From contig WFUI01000247.1 of NCBI GenBank assembly GCA_015485035.1, forward strand, positions 1-25,328: 25,328 nt of DNA, in the 5' to 3' direction. Under the pieces are notes generated by a model that did not search any database, was not told the origin of the DNA, and worked only from the letters and a program-made list of their open reading frames with translations. The position numbers were made by a program, and so were the translations under genes. Within the stretch, counting starts at the first letter, position 1; each line of letters begins with the position of its first letter. Below, piece after piece: positions 1 to 6,925 of this stretch. This DNA comes from Mariprofundus sp. (GTDB taxonomy: Bacteria > Pseudomonadota > Zetaproteobacteria > Mariprofundales > Mariprofundaceae).

Positions 1-1
1 C

Positions 2-346
2 TGGAGCGGTACCGATGCACACCGGCTGGGGCTGGTTGATTCGCTGGGTAATTATCATGATGCGATTGATGCGGCTGCAAAACTGGCCGGGATTGAGCAG
101 AATTATAGTGCTGTCCGTATTAGCCCGACTCTGGGCTTGCGTGAAATGCTGATGGTGCAATTGTTCGGTAATGCCGATTCGCTGGCTGCACACATGGCCG
201 GCGCGATCGGAAGCAGGCTGTCTGCCCTGACACAGGTATTGTTACCATCTCCGCTGATGCAGGACATGGTAACAATGCATCGCATGCTTGGCCTGTCACA
301 GGAGCGACCCACAATATTTGCCATGTGTAATCTGCATGTCGAATAA
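2..346 (+). CDS. sppA: Signal peptide peptidase SppA-like protease, C-terminal fragment
   Basis: The reading frame is open from base 2 to a TAA at 344-346, so the window starts inside the gene and only about 114 C-terminal residues are visible. The fragment opens with W-S-G-T-D-A-H-R-L-G-L-V-D-S-L-G, followed by a helix ending in A-A-K-L-A-G. This 'G..A...GLVD.LG...A...AA.LAG' pattern is typical of the C-terminal part of SppA and other S49 serine peptidases, which cleave leftover signal peptides in the inner membrane. The catalytic Ser and Lys lie upstream of the window, so activity cannot be judged. The internal ATG at 137 is in the same frame and is not the start. Nothing ties the gene to the copper genes downstream; it looks like the chromosomal flank. 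Confidence 0.72.
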   Translation, partial: WSGTDAHRLGLVDSLGNYHDAIDAAAKLAGIEQNYSAVRISPTLGLREMLMVQLFGNADSLAAHMAGAIGSRLSALTQVLLPSPLMQDMVTMHRMLGLSQERPTIFAMCNLHVE

Positions 347-373
347 TGTTTCGAATGGTAATCATCATAGAGC

Positions 374-394
374 CAACCATTGGTTGACCTTTTG
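374..394 (+). terminator. Weak terminator-like hairpin after sppA
   Basis: A perfect 5-bp stem (CAACC 374-378, GGTTG 382-386) with a 3-nt loop lies 28 bases after the sppA stop and is followed by a short CCTTTT run. The stem is short, so this is only a weak candidate. The rest of the 347-518 gap holds no convincing gene. Confidence 0.3.
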
Positions 395-479
395 CTATGT
401 AAACATGGCCGGATGAGGCCCTCTCCGAGTTCTCCCTTTCAATGAAGGGCCGGAACCCATAATTAGCACTGCAGTCCAT

Positions 480-498
480 TTCATTGTATTTTCATCTT
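480..498 (+). promoter_or_regulatory. Conserved 11-bp-spaced TTCAT repeat upstream of first DUF2946-like gene
   Basis: The 19-base element TTCATTGTATTTTCATCTT contains TTCAT twice, 11 bp apart. The same element, differing at only two bases, lies at nearly the same distance upstream of the paralogous gene near 5045. Its preservation next to diverged flanking DNA suggests a functional site or a recent duplication that included upstream DNA. Half-sites 11 bp apart are typical of OmpR/PhoB-family response regulators such as CusR/CopR; assigning this site to one is inference. Confidence 0.4.
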
Positions 499-518
499 CA
501 CAAGCTTACGCTGCTTCC

Positions 519-938
519 ATGCTGCCGCGTAAACTGCATATTCGTGGATTCTCCCGCCTGATGGCGGTGATGTTTGCCGTGCAGATTGTGGTGGGCGGTT
601 TCTGCCTGCTGACTGCTGAAGCACATACGATGCCGGCATCCGTTCAGACTTCGGAAATGGATGCTCATTGTGCCAAATCGATAGACCCCATATCAAATCA
701 CGGGCAAGAATCAGATCATTCCGGCAACTGCTACCATTGTGATCAGCCCGATGAGCTATCCAGCTCTGCCCTCACATCCATGGCCCCGATTGCGCTGGCA
801 CTGTCCGGCGTTATCAGTTTGCCTGCTGCACCGCAGTTTGGCAGCCCCGCAACGGGCCGGCTTTCTTCGCGTACGCCTACCGGGCCACCGCGTTCATCTT
901 CTCTCCTTTACACAATCACACAACGCATCCGCGTCTGA
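519..938 (+). CDS. Small secreted DUF2946-like protein, copy 1 (139 aa)
   Basis: The product has a basic N-terminus, a hydrophobic segment at about residues 12-33 ending in A-E-A-H, a His/Asp-rich middle, a CYHCDQP motif (71-77) and a second hydrophobic stretch (88-104). It closes with a conserved tail T-G-P-P-R-S-S-S-L-L-Y-T. The architecture resembles DUF2946-type proteins, which are often encoded beside copper efflux genes; the family assignment is from memory and tentative. The CxxC with nearby His suggests a metal-binding exported or membrane-anchored protein. The ATG at 519 matches the position of the internal ATG (5045) of the paralogue at 5036-5461, but neither has a clear Shine-Dalgarno. 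The two share 17 identical residues (RKLHIRGFSRLMAVMFA) near the N-terminus. Function is unknown. Confidence 0.7.
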   Translation: MLPRKLHIRGFSRLMAVMFAVQIVVGGFCLLTAEAHTMPASVQTSEMDAHCAKSIDPISNHGQESDHSGNCYHCDQPDELSSSALTSMAPIALALSGVISLPAAPQFGSPATGRLSSRTPTGPPRSSSLLYTITQRIRV

Positions 939-955
939 TTTCACCCGTCTTCTGA

Positions 956-981
956 CACCACGGCTCGACTGAGTTGTGGTG
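956..981 (+). other. Hairpin in the gap before the epsilon-like gene
   Basis: CACCAC (956-961) and GTGGTG (976-981) form a perfect 6-bp stem with a 14-nt loop, 17 bases after the preceding stop. No T-run follows, so it is not a standard intrinsic terminator. It could be an mRNA 3' structure or chance. Confidence 0.25.
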
Positions 982-1053
982 CATGTGGCTGTGCTCCAGA
1001 TATACGCATTTTGCAAAAAAATGAGCTGACATGTCTAACGAGGAGTTTTAAAT

Positions 1054-1515
1054 ATGAAATGTATGAGCATTCTTATCGCAACTGTTGAACAGGAAGTTTA
1101 TAGGGACACGGCCAATATGGTCATCGTACCCAGCATTGAAGGGGAACTCGCTATTATGCCCGGACACGCCCCCTTGCTGGCTTCACTCAGGCCGGGAGAA
1201 ATACGTATTGATTGTGTTAGAGATCAAGGCTGCCCATCTGAAGGTGGTTGTTCGACTTGTCGTACGGATTACATGGTCGTATTCGGCGGTTTTCTCGAAG
1301 TTCAACCGGATGCAATCATTATTTTGGCTGATGCCATTGAACGTGCCAAAGATATTGATGAAGCAAGGGCTAAACAATCGGTTGAACAGGCAAAACAGAT
1401 GCTGAGCTCTTCTGACAAAGAACAGGCAAGCAAGGCCATGCTTGATCTGGAGATAGCGATTGCCCAATTAAGCGTTGTGCGCAGAAACAAAAAAAATCCG
1501 TTGATGAAACCGTGA
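1054..1515 (+). CDS. atpC: Orphan F-type ATP synthase epsilon subunit-like protein with Cys-rich insertion
   Basis: The 153-residue product follows the F1 epsilon layout: an N-terminal beta-sandwich with G-E-L-A-I-M-P-G-H-A-P-L-L (30-42) and L-R-P-G-E-I-R-I, then I-I-L-A-D-A-I-E-R-A-K-D-I-D (89-102) leading into the C-terminal helical hairpin. In bacterial F-ATPases this subunit couples and inhibits rotation. Here no other atp genes are visible. Between the strand ending I-R-I-D and the one starting Y-M-V-V-F-G-G there is an insertion carrying Cys54, Cys60, Cys66 and Cys69; Cys3 is a fifth. Ordinary epsilon subunits lack these to my knowledge. AGGAG at 1041-1045, 8 bases upstream, supports the ATG at 1054 over the one at 1063. 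It may be an alternative epsilon subunit or a repurposed metal- or redox-responsive protein; the role is unknown. Confidence 0.75.
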   Translation: MKCMSILIATVEQEVYRDTANMVIVPSIEGELAIMPGHAPLLASLRPGEIRIDCVRDQGCPSEGGCSTCRTDYMVVFGGFLEVQPDAIIILADAIERAKDIDEARAKQSVEQAKQMLSSSDKEQASKAMLDLEIAIAQLSVVRRNKKNPLMKP

Positions 1516-1594
1516 AAGGTCATAACCAATCAACGCGTTCGTTCGGTTTGGTCTGATACATTTCACCTTGTGCGGTGAACATAAGGAGGCACGC

Positions 1595-2434
1595 ATGCGA
1601 TTCAGTAAAAAATACCGGGTTCGGCCTGGCAGCCATATCCACCTGAAGCGGCTTGATCCGGATGGTCGGGATGGACTGCTGGACAAACAGGATGCCCAAC
1701 CATTAATTCAGCATTATGCCGATCGGCTCAGAGAGTTGCAGTACCGTCTCTATGCCGAATCCGACCGGAGCCTGTTGATTTGCCTGCAGGCCATGGACGC
1801 CGGCGGTAAGGACGGGACGATCAGGCATGTGCTGGGATATATGAATCCGCAGGGTTGCCGGGTACAGGCTTTCAAGCAACCCACGCATGAGGAAAAAGCC
1901 CATGATTTTTTGTGGCGGACCCACCGGGCTGTGCCCGCCAGAGGTGAAGTGGTGATTTTTAACCGTTCGCATTATGAGGATGTGCTGGTCACGCGAGTGC
2001 ATGGAATGATTGATGCTGAAACCTGTGCGAAGCGTTATCAGTCCATTCGGAAATTTGAGCAACATTTGGTGGATAATGGCACGCATATACTCAAGTTTTA
2101 TTTGCATATCAGTAAAGAGGAACAATTACAGCGTTTTAAAAAACGACTAGATGATCCGGCGCGCTGGTGGAAAGTCTCGGAGGCTGACTTTCTGGAACGC
2201 GAATATTGGGATGATTATCGTCATGCGTTTGAAGATATTTTCAAACAATGCAGTAGCAAGCAAGCGCCCTGGTTTATCGTGCCAGCCAATCATAAATGGT
2301 ATCGTAATCTGGTGGTATCACGGATTGTGGTCGAGCATCTGGAATCAATGGATTTACAATTGCCTGAAACGACGGTGGATATCAAAGCCATGCGGCGCAA
2401 GTATTGTGAGGCGGCAAATTGCAGTGAGATATAA
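1595..2434 (+). CDS. ppk2: Polyphosphate kinase 2 family protein (PPK2)
   Basis: The 279-residue protein carries the PPK2 P-loop A-M-D-A-G-G-K-D-G-T at residues 66-75 and the Walker B-like segment V-I-F-N-R-S-H-Y-E-D (120-129). The lid region R-F-K-K-R-L-D-D-P with W-W-K at about 180-193 is also present. PPK2 enzymes move phosphate between polyphosphate and nucleotides, usually phosphorylating ADP, GDP or AMP at the expense of polyphosphate. Length and motifs fit a single-domain PPK2; the substrate class cannot be decided by eye. The start is ATG 1595 because AAGGAGG lies at 1583-1589; an upstream TTG at 1568 has no such support. The neighbours, an epsilon-like protein and a SulP transporter, suggest an energy or phosphate link, perhaps polyphosphate-based metal tolerance, but that is inference. 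Confidence 0.9.
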   Translation: MRFSKKYRVRPGSHIHLKRLDPDGRDGLLDKQDAQPLIQHYADRLRELQYRLYAESDRSLLICLQAMDAGGKDGTIRHVLGYMNPQGCRVQAFKQPTHEEKAHDFLWRTHRAVPARGEVVIFNRSHYEDVLVTRVHGMIDAETCAKRYQSIRKFEQHLVDNGTHILKFYLHISKEEQLQRFKKRLDDPARWWKVSEADFLEREYWDDYRHAFEDIFKQCSSKQAPWFIVPANHKWYRNLVVSRIVVEHLESMDLQLPETTVDIKAMRRKYCEAANCSEI

Positions 2435-2443
2435 AGTGATGAA

Positions 2444-4603
2444 ATGAATAAAACAGGGCTGAGCATGAGTCGTATTCATATGGGGGATGTCTGGGGCGGG
2501 TTATCAGCCTCAGCTCTGGTGCTGCCACAGGCGATGGCGTTTGGCATCACGCTGTGGTCGCCCTACACGCAAGATCCTGCCGCAGCTGCCATGTCCGGTC
2601 TTGTGGCTGCGGCTTGCCTGTGCGCTGTTTCCGGTATATCTCGCGGTACAGTAGGACTGGTTGCAGCGCCAACCGGCCCGACACTGGTATTAATGTCCGG
2701 AACGATTGCCGCACTTGCTTCAACCGGTCTTGTTGGCGACCGGCTGATTGCGGCAACACTATTGACTGTGGCCATGGGAGGTATTTTTCAAATACTGATT
2801 GGTGCCTTAAAGCTTGGTCATTTGATCAAGTTTATACCCTATCCTGTGGTGTCCGGCTTTATGACCGGTTCGGCTATTCTGATGATTAATTCTCAAACTG
2901 ATGTTGTGCTCGGTGGTGATATAAATCTGACCCTGCAACAGGGCGCATGGATACCACTGGCTGCTGCTGTCATTACACTGGCGGCAATGGTGTGGTTGCC
3001 ACGCTGGTTCAAGCAGATCCCCGGAACCGTCATGGGTTTGGTCGTTGGAACACTGGCATTTCATGTTTTTGCTTTTGTTCAGCTTGATAGTGTGCCGGCA
3101 AGCTGGGTGGTCGGCAGTCTCCCGGACTTAAATGATTTGCATATCGGTTTTAATATTGGGGCAATCGATCAGTTACCGTGGACGTTGATGATCGGCTCTG
3201 CTTTGGCGCTTGCTGTACTCGCATCCCTTGATACCCTGTTAACCGCCGTGCTGGCTGATGTATCCACAGGCTCTCGCCATCAGGCCAGACGTGAACTGAT
3301 GGGGCAGGGTGGCGGGCATTTATTGAGTGCGTTGTTTGGCGGTATGGCCGGGGCCGGCACAACCGGGGCGACACTGGTGGCGATTCAAAGCGGTGGTCGG
3401 CGTTGGGCCGGGCTGGTGACGGCGATTTGCATGCTGTTACTGATTTTGTTTATGGGTCCCGTAGCAGCGGTTCTGCCAATCAGTGTATTTGCCGGAATTA
3501 TTCTTTATGTCGCAATTTTCGGCATGCTGGACAAGGATATTATTCTCTGGCTACGCACGCCTCAGGCCCGTACTGATGCTGCTATCGCCCTGATTGTAAC
3601 AGGGGTGACGGTCTTTTATGACCTGATGTTAGCTGTTGGTCTGGGTATGTTATTGGCAGTAGTTGAATTTATTCGCTCGCAAGTACAATCAGCTGTGGTT
3701 CAGAGACGCTGGAATCTGGCTGAACGCACATCGTTGCGACGCCGTCTGAAATCAGAATGCTGTTGTCTGGCCGGACACCCCGATGCCATTGTCGGTTATG
3801 ATCTGAAAGGAACCCTTTTTTTCGGCACAACCGATAACCTATATGATGCGATGATGGAAGATTTGAAGCGGGCGACATACATTATTCTGGATATGCGGCT
3901 AATTGCGCAGATTGATTTAACCGCTGTACGCCTGATTGAACATATGTATGGCATCATGCGCCAGCGTGATGGCGAACTGATTCTTTCCCATGTCCCCAAA
4001 AGCATGGGGCTGGTGAAGCGACATGGTCACCGGCATGAAAGGCTGATTCCTTATCATAAAAACACACGCCTGCGCACGTTTTCTGATTCGGATAAGGCGC
4101 TTGAATATGCCGAAAACAAGCTGTTGTGGAGACATTGTCACAAGACCCATGAGCAGGGCGATGAAATCGTGCTGGCGGAGACAGAATTACTGGCAGGTTT
4201 CAGCGCAAAAGAGCAGGCATGTGTGCTGCCATTTTTTGAAGAACATGAGATCAAGGCAAAGGATTTTCTGTTCCGCAGTGGTGAGCATGGCGATGAACTG
4301 TTTGTCATTTTATCCGGCGAAGTGGAAATATTGCTGCCATACAGTAAGAAAAAATGTTTGAGGCTGGTCGTTTACGGGCCAGGAATGTCGGTAGGTGAAG
4401 CGGCTTTTCTGGAACCAGGATTGCGCCGGACAGATGGGCGGGCTACGATGGGCTGTAAGGTAGCTGTTCTCAAACACGCCGCCTTAAAATGCCTGTGCAA
4501 GAAACACCCCGACATAGGCATGCTGTTATTGATACGCTTGGGACATAATATGAGTGAAAACCTGTGTGTGGCGGATGAAAAGCTCAGACGGCTGGCCTCC
4601 TGA
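2444..4603 (+). CDS. SulP-family anion permease with STAS and cyclic-nucleotide-binding domains
   Basis: The 719-residue protein has a hydrophobic SulP transporter core (about 12-410), including the early L-P-Q-A-M-A-F-G-I segment and I-P-Y-P-V-V-S-G-F-M-T-G (131-142). A STAS domain follows at about 447-545, with I-I-L-D-M-R-L-I-A-Q-I-D-L-T. The C-terminus (580-705) is a Crp-like cyclic-nucleotide-binding domain with F-L-F-R-S-G-E-H-G-D-E-L-F-V-I-L-S-G-E-V (608-627) and V-G-E-A-A-F-L-E-P (650-658). SulP proteins carry sulfate, bicarbonate or other anions across the inner membrane; the substrate here is unknown. A Cys-Cys-Cys run at 439-441 between transporter and STAS is unusual. The gene starts 9 bases after ppk2, so co-transcription is likely. 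The ATG at 2444 has a poor Shine-Dalgarno, and ATG 2465 is a possible alternative start. Confidence 0.88.
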   Translation: MNKTGLSMSRIHMGDVWGGLSASALVLPQAMAFGITLWSPYTQDPAAAAMSGLVAAACLCAVSGISRGTVGLVAAPTGPTLVLMSGTIAALASTGLVGDRLIAATLLTVAMGGIFQILIGALKLGHLIKFIPYPVVSGFMTGSAILMINSQTDVVLGGDINLTLQQGAWIPLAAAVITLAAMVWLPRWFKQIPGTVMGLVVGTLAFHVFAFVQLDSVPASWVVGSLPDLNDLHIGFNIGAIDQLPWTLMIGSALALAVLASLDTLLTAVLADVSTGSRHQARRELMGQGGGHLLSALFGGMAGAGTTGATLVAIQSGGRRWAGLVTAICMLLLILFMGPVAAVLPISVFAGIILYVAIFGMLDKDIILWLRTPQARTDAAIALIVTGVTVFYDLMLAVGLGMLLAVVEFIRSQVQSAVVQRRWNLAERTSLRRRLKSECCCLAGHPDAIVGYDLKGTLFFGTTDNLYDAMMEDLKRATYIILDMRLIAQIDLTAVRLIEHMYGIMRQRDGELILSHVPKSMGLVKRHGHRHERLIPYHKNTRLRTFSDSDKALEYAENKLLWRHCHKTHEQGDEIVLAETELLAGFSAKEQACVLPFFEEHEIKAKDFLFRSGEHGDELFVILSGEVEILLPYSKKKCLRLVVYGPGMSVGEAAFLEPGLRRTDGRATMGCKVAVLKHAALKCLCKKHPDIGMLLLIRLGHNMSENLCVADEKLRRLAS

Positions 4604-4627
4604 AACAGAGTAGTGGCTGTTCACTCA

Positions 4628-4644
4628 TGTCATGTCCCTGTCAT
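4628..4644 (+). promoter_or_regulatory. Direct TGTCAT repeats, 11-bp spacing (candidate operator)
   Basis: TGTCAT occurs at 4628-4633 and 4639-4644, exactly 11 bp apart, just upstream of a candidate promoter. TGTCAT equals a half-site of the E. coli CusR box (ATGACAA-NN-TTGTCAT), and OmpR-family regulators often bind half-sites on one helix face. That it controls the downstream secreted protein gene is inference. Confidence 0.35.
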
Positions 4645-4645
4645 A

Positions 4646-4673
4646 TTCGACACATAGTATTTCGGGGTATAAA
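4646..4673 (+). promoter_or_regulatory. Candidate sigma70-type promoter before the 78-aa protein gene
   Basis: A -35-like TTCGAC (4646-4651; the overlapping TCGACA matches TTGACA at 5 of 6) is followed after 16 bp by TATAAA (4668-4673). The start codon at 4701 is about 27 bases further, leaving room for a short leader with the GGAGG at 4686-4690. Confidence 0.4.
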
Positions 4674-4700
4674 CTTATTTCATACGGAGGTTCATTGAAA

Positions 4701-4937
4701 ATGAATAAAATGATCGGCACTGCCATATTGCTTGTTGCTACATTTGTCACAACATCAGTCTGGGCTGGAGATAGTTCGCATAAAAGTGGGAAGGTTCACT
4801 TGGATTGCGTTCAAACTGATTCAAGCCATGCGAAAAACAACAGCGGAAAAATCCATCTGGAATGCGTACAGAGCAAGCAGCATGGTAAAGATTCCAAGCA
4901 CGAGTACCATGAAAAAACAAACAACCCTGAGGATTAA
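4701..4937 (+). CDS. Small secreted His/Cys protein with internal repeat (78 aa)
   Basis: The first 22 residues form a Sec signal peptide ending V-W-A before G-D-S-S. The mature part of about 56 residues holds two copies of a ten-residue repeat, S-G-K-[VI]-H-L-[DE]-C-V-Q, at 29-38 and 48-57, each with one His and one Cys. The tail is Lys/His-rich and ends N-N-P-E-D. The ATG at 4701 is chosen because GGAGG (4686-4690) lies 10 bases upstream and the signal peptide starts there; the frame is open further upstream to about 4632. I do not recognise a named family. The size, export signal and paired His-x2-Cys sites suggest a periplasmic metal-binding carrier, which could stand in for the absent CusF. 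This role is inference. Confidence 0.68.
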   Translation: MNKMIGTAILLVATFVTTSVWAGDSSHKSGKVHLDCVQTDSSHAKNNSGKIHLECVQSKQHGKDSKHEYHEKTNNPED

Positions 4938-4960
4938 ATATTGCCTCCCCAACAAGGCGG

Positions 4961-4986
4961 GTCAGTTGCTGACAGTAGCGACTGAC
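4961..4986 (+). other. 10-bp inverted repeat upstream of second DUF2946-like gene
   Basis: GTCAGTTGCT (4961-4970) and AGCGACTGAC (4977-4986) form a 10-bp stem with one G-T pair around a 6-base loop. It lies 24 bases after the stop of the 78-aa protein gene and 18 bases before the conserved TTCAT element. No T-run follows. It could be an operator, an mRNA stability stem-loop or a factor-dependent terminator. Confidence 0.35.
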
Positions 4987-5004
4987 TCTGCCTGGGGATG
5001 TTCC

Positions 5005-5023
5005 TTCATTGTGCTTTCATCTT
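5005..5023 (+). promoter_or_regulatory. Conserved 11-bp-spaced TTCAT repeat upstream of second DUF2946-like gene
   Basis: TTCATTGTGCTTTCATCTT matches the element at 480-498 in 17 of 19 positions and again has TTCAT half-sites 11 bp apart. It ends 22 bases before the ATG at 5045, against 21 bases in the first copy. Shared position and sequence suggest both paralogues respond to the same regulator. Confidence 0.4.
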
Positions 5024-5035
5024 AATAAACTTATC

Positions 5036-5461
5036 ATGCGTCGCATGCTGACTCGCAAATTGCATATCCGTGGATTTTCCCGCCTGATGGCGGTGATGTT
5101 TGCCATGCAAATTGTGGTGGGTGGCTTCTGCCTGCTGACAGCTGAAGCGCATGCTATGCCTCAGTCTGTGCAGGCCATGGATATGGATGGCAATTGCAGC
5201 AAGTCCATGCATACAAATTATGATGAACAAACATCGGATCATTCAGATGCCTGTTATCATTGTGATCAGCCTGCTGAATTATCGAATGCTGGACATGCAT
5301 CGGTTCTGGCTGTTACGCTGGTGTTGTCAGATGTGATCGGCCTGCCGGCTGCGCTATTGTTGAATAACGAAGCAACAGGTTTGTTTTCTGCACGAACACC
5401 TACCGGTCCGCCGCGATCATCCTCTCTTCTCTATACAACCACCCAACGAATCTTAATCTGA
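5036..5461 (+). CDS. Small secreted DUF2946-like protein, copy 2 (141 aa)
   Basis: This is a clear paralogue of the gene at 519-938. It has the same R-K-L-H-I-R-G-F-S-R-L start, hydrophobic segment, C-Y-H-C-D-Q-P motif, second hydrophobic stretch and T-G-P-P-R-S-S-S-L-L-Y-T-T-T-Q-R tail. The middle region has diverged in sequence but stays rich in Met, His and Asp (for example A-M-D-M-D-G). It sits directly upstream of cusC and ends before a terminator-like hairpin, so it may be the first gene of the efflux operon or a separate short transcript. ATG 5036 and ATG 5045 are both possible starts; the second aligns with copy 1, and neither has an obvious ribosome-binding site. Metal binding through CxxC and His is plausible but unproven. 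Confidence 0.72.
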   Translation: MRRMLTRKLHIRGFSRLMAVMFAMQIVVGGFCLLTAEAHAMPQSVQAMDMDGNCSKSMHTNYDEQTSDHSDACYHCDQPAELSNAGHASVLAVTLVLSDVIGLPAALLLNNEATGLFSARTPTGPPRSSSLLYTTTQRILI

Positions 5462-5479
5462 TTTAATCCTTCTTCCACT

Positions 5480-5506
5480 ATCACGCCATTTATGGTGTGA
5501 TTTTTG
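5480..5506 (+). terminator. Rho-independent terminator or attenuator before cusC
   Basis: ATCACGCCA and TGGTGTGAT form a 9-bp stem (one G-T pair) with a TTTA loop, followed directly by TTTTTG. It ends about 44 bases before the cusC start. It could end the DUF2946-like transcript or act as a partial terminator that lowers expression of the efflux genes. Confidence 0.6.
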
Positions 5507-5549
5507 TCGTGCGTTTTGGCGCTATACAGTGACTTTACAGGAGGATTTT

Positions 5550-6902
5550 TTGAATTATTTGTTTAAATCTATTTATGTTTTATTTGCGTTTACATCGTTG
5601 TTGTCTCACTCGGCCTGGGCGGCAGAGTCCAGTGTTCCGGTTTTAAAGCTTGAGTCAGGACTGCCGGAGGGGGCTGCGGCTTCGCATGCTGCTGATATAC
5701 TGACGCTTGACCAAGCTGAAAGCCTTGCCTTAAAAGATAATACCGGGCTAGCCAGTATGGCGAGTCGCGCCACCGCAATAGCACAAATTCCGCCTCAGGT
5801 GGGAACGCTGCCTGACCCACATATTGCTTTTGATGCAGTTAACCTGCCGGTGGATACGTTTTCCACAACGCAGGAGAATATGACGCAATTAAGGGTCGCT
5901 TTGTCACAGGAAATACCTTTTCCCGGCAAACTGAAAGCCCGAGAGGAAGCCGCACAGTTTGAGGCGGAGTCGGCCAGTTATGATGTGGTGGAAACCCGAT
6001 GGCGTCTGATTCGCAATGTGCATATTTCATGGTGGAATATGTTTTATCTGGATCGGGCTCTGGAGATTGTCAAACGCAACCAGAGTCTGCTCAGGCAGTT
6101 TATTCGTATTGCCGAAACCAAGTACAAGGTGGGCAAAGGCCTGCAGCAGGATGTATTGCTGGCACAGGTGGAGCTGTCCAAGTTGCTGGATGTTGAAATC
6201 CAGCTGGTGGGGGCGCGAAAGGATGCAGAATCGCGCCTGAACAAGTTGCTGAATCGCCCCACCTACCTCGCCATTACCCTGCCGGGTAAAGTAAAAGAAA
6301 CATTGCCGCAGTTGCCGACGGAAGCCGAATTGCACCAGATTGCTTTGGATGCACGCCCGTTGCTGGCCAGCCAGAGTGAGCGAATCAAGGCAGCCAGAAA
6401 GCGGGTGGATCTTGCCGAACTGAATTATTATCCTGATTTCAAGATTGGTGGTGCCTGGGGTGCCCGCAATGGCATTAATCCTGCCAGCCGCCGGACGCGA
6501 GCGGACTTAGCTAGCTTCGGGTTGAGTTTTAATCTGCCGATTTATACCTCGACCAAACAGGATCGTGCTCTGGATCAACGCAGAGCAGAGGTAGCAAAAG
6601 AACAGTTTGCTTTGCAGGACGCAACCGAGGCAGTGTGGTCTGAAGCCTCGACAGCGATGGCTGATTTTATCAAGACCAGGGATCAGGCCTCTCTGTTTAA
6701 GCAAGGCATTATCCCGCAAGCGAGTCAGACCGTGGATTCCATGCTGGCCGGTTATCAGGTAAACAAGGTGGACTTTCTCAACCTCGTCCGATCCCAGATT
6801 ACACTCTATAACTATGAAACGCTGTACTGGAGGGCACTGACTGGTGCCAGACAAAGTCTGGCGCGTCTGGAAGCCGCTATCGGAAAGAAGATTGTTAAGT
6901 AA
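5550..6902 (+). CDS. cusC: CusC-like TolC-family outer membrane efflux protein
   Basis: The 450-residue product has a Sec signal peptide (about 1-24, ending S-A-W-A before A-E-S-S). After it comes a TolC/OEP fold with two duplicated halves of long helices and short beta strands, for example L-T-L-D-Q-A-E-S-L-A-L near the start of the first half. It would form the outer-membrane channel of a tripartite Cu(I)/Ag(I) exporter. E. coli CusC has a similar length (457 aa) but is a lipoprotein; no lipobox Cys is visible here. The start is a rare TTG at 5550, because AGGAGGA at 5539-5545 is well placed, the signal peptide begins there, and the next in-frame ATG is over 60 codons downstream. cusB follows after 23 bases, and cusA genes follow cusB. 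Confidence 0.88.
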   Translation: MNYLFKSIYVLFAFTSLLSHSAWAAESSVPVLKLESGLPEGAAASHAADILTLDQAESLALKDNTGLASMASRATAIAQIPPQVGTLPDPHIAFDAVNLPVDTFSTTQENMTQLRVALSQEIPFPGKLKAREEAAQFEAESASYDVVETRWRLIRNVHISWWNMFYLDRALEIVKRNQSLLRQFIRIAETKYKVGKGLQQDVLLAQVELSKLLDVEIQLVGARKDAESRLNKLLNRPTYLAITLPGKVKETLPQLPTEAELHQIALDARPLLASQSERIKAARKRVDLAELNYYPDFKIGGAWGARNGINPASRRTRADLASFGLSFNLPIYTSTKQDRALDQRRAEVAKEQFALQDATEAVWSEASTAMADFIKTRDQASLFKQGIIPQASQTVDSMLAGYQVNKVDFLNLVRSQITLYNYETLYWRALTGARQSLARLEAAIGKKIVK

Positions 6903-6925
6903 GTTGTCAATTAAGGAGAGCACGC

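Noticed and set aside
1568..1594. TTG start giving a longer PPK2
   Set aside because: AAGGAGG at 1583-1589 is placed for ATG 1595, and the extra residues do not match the family.
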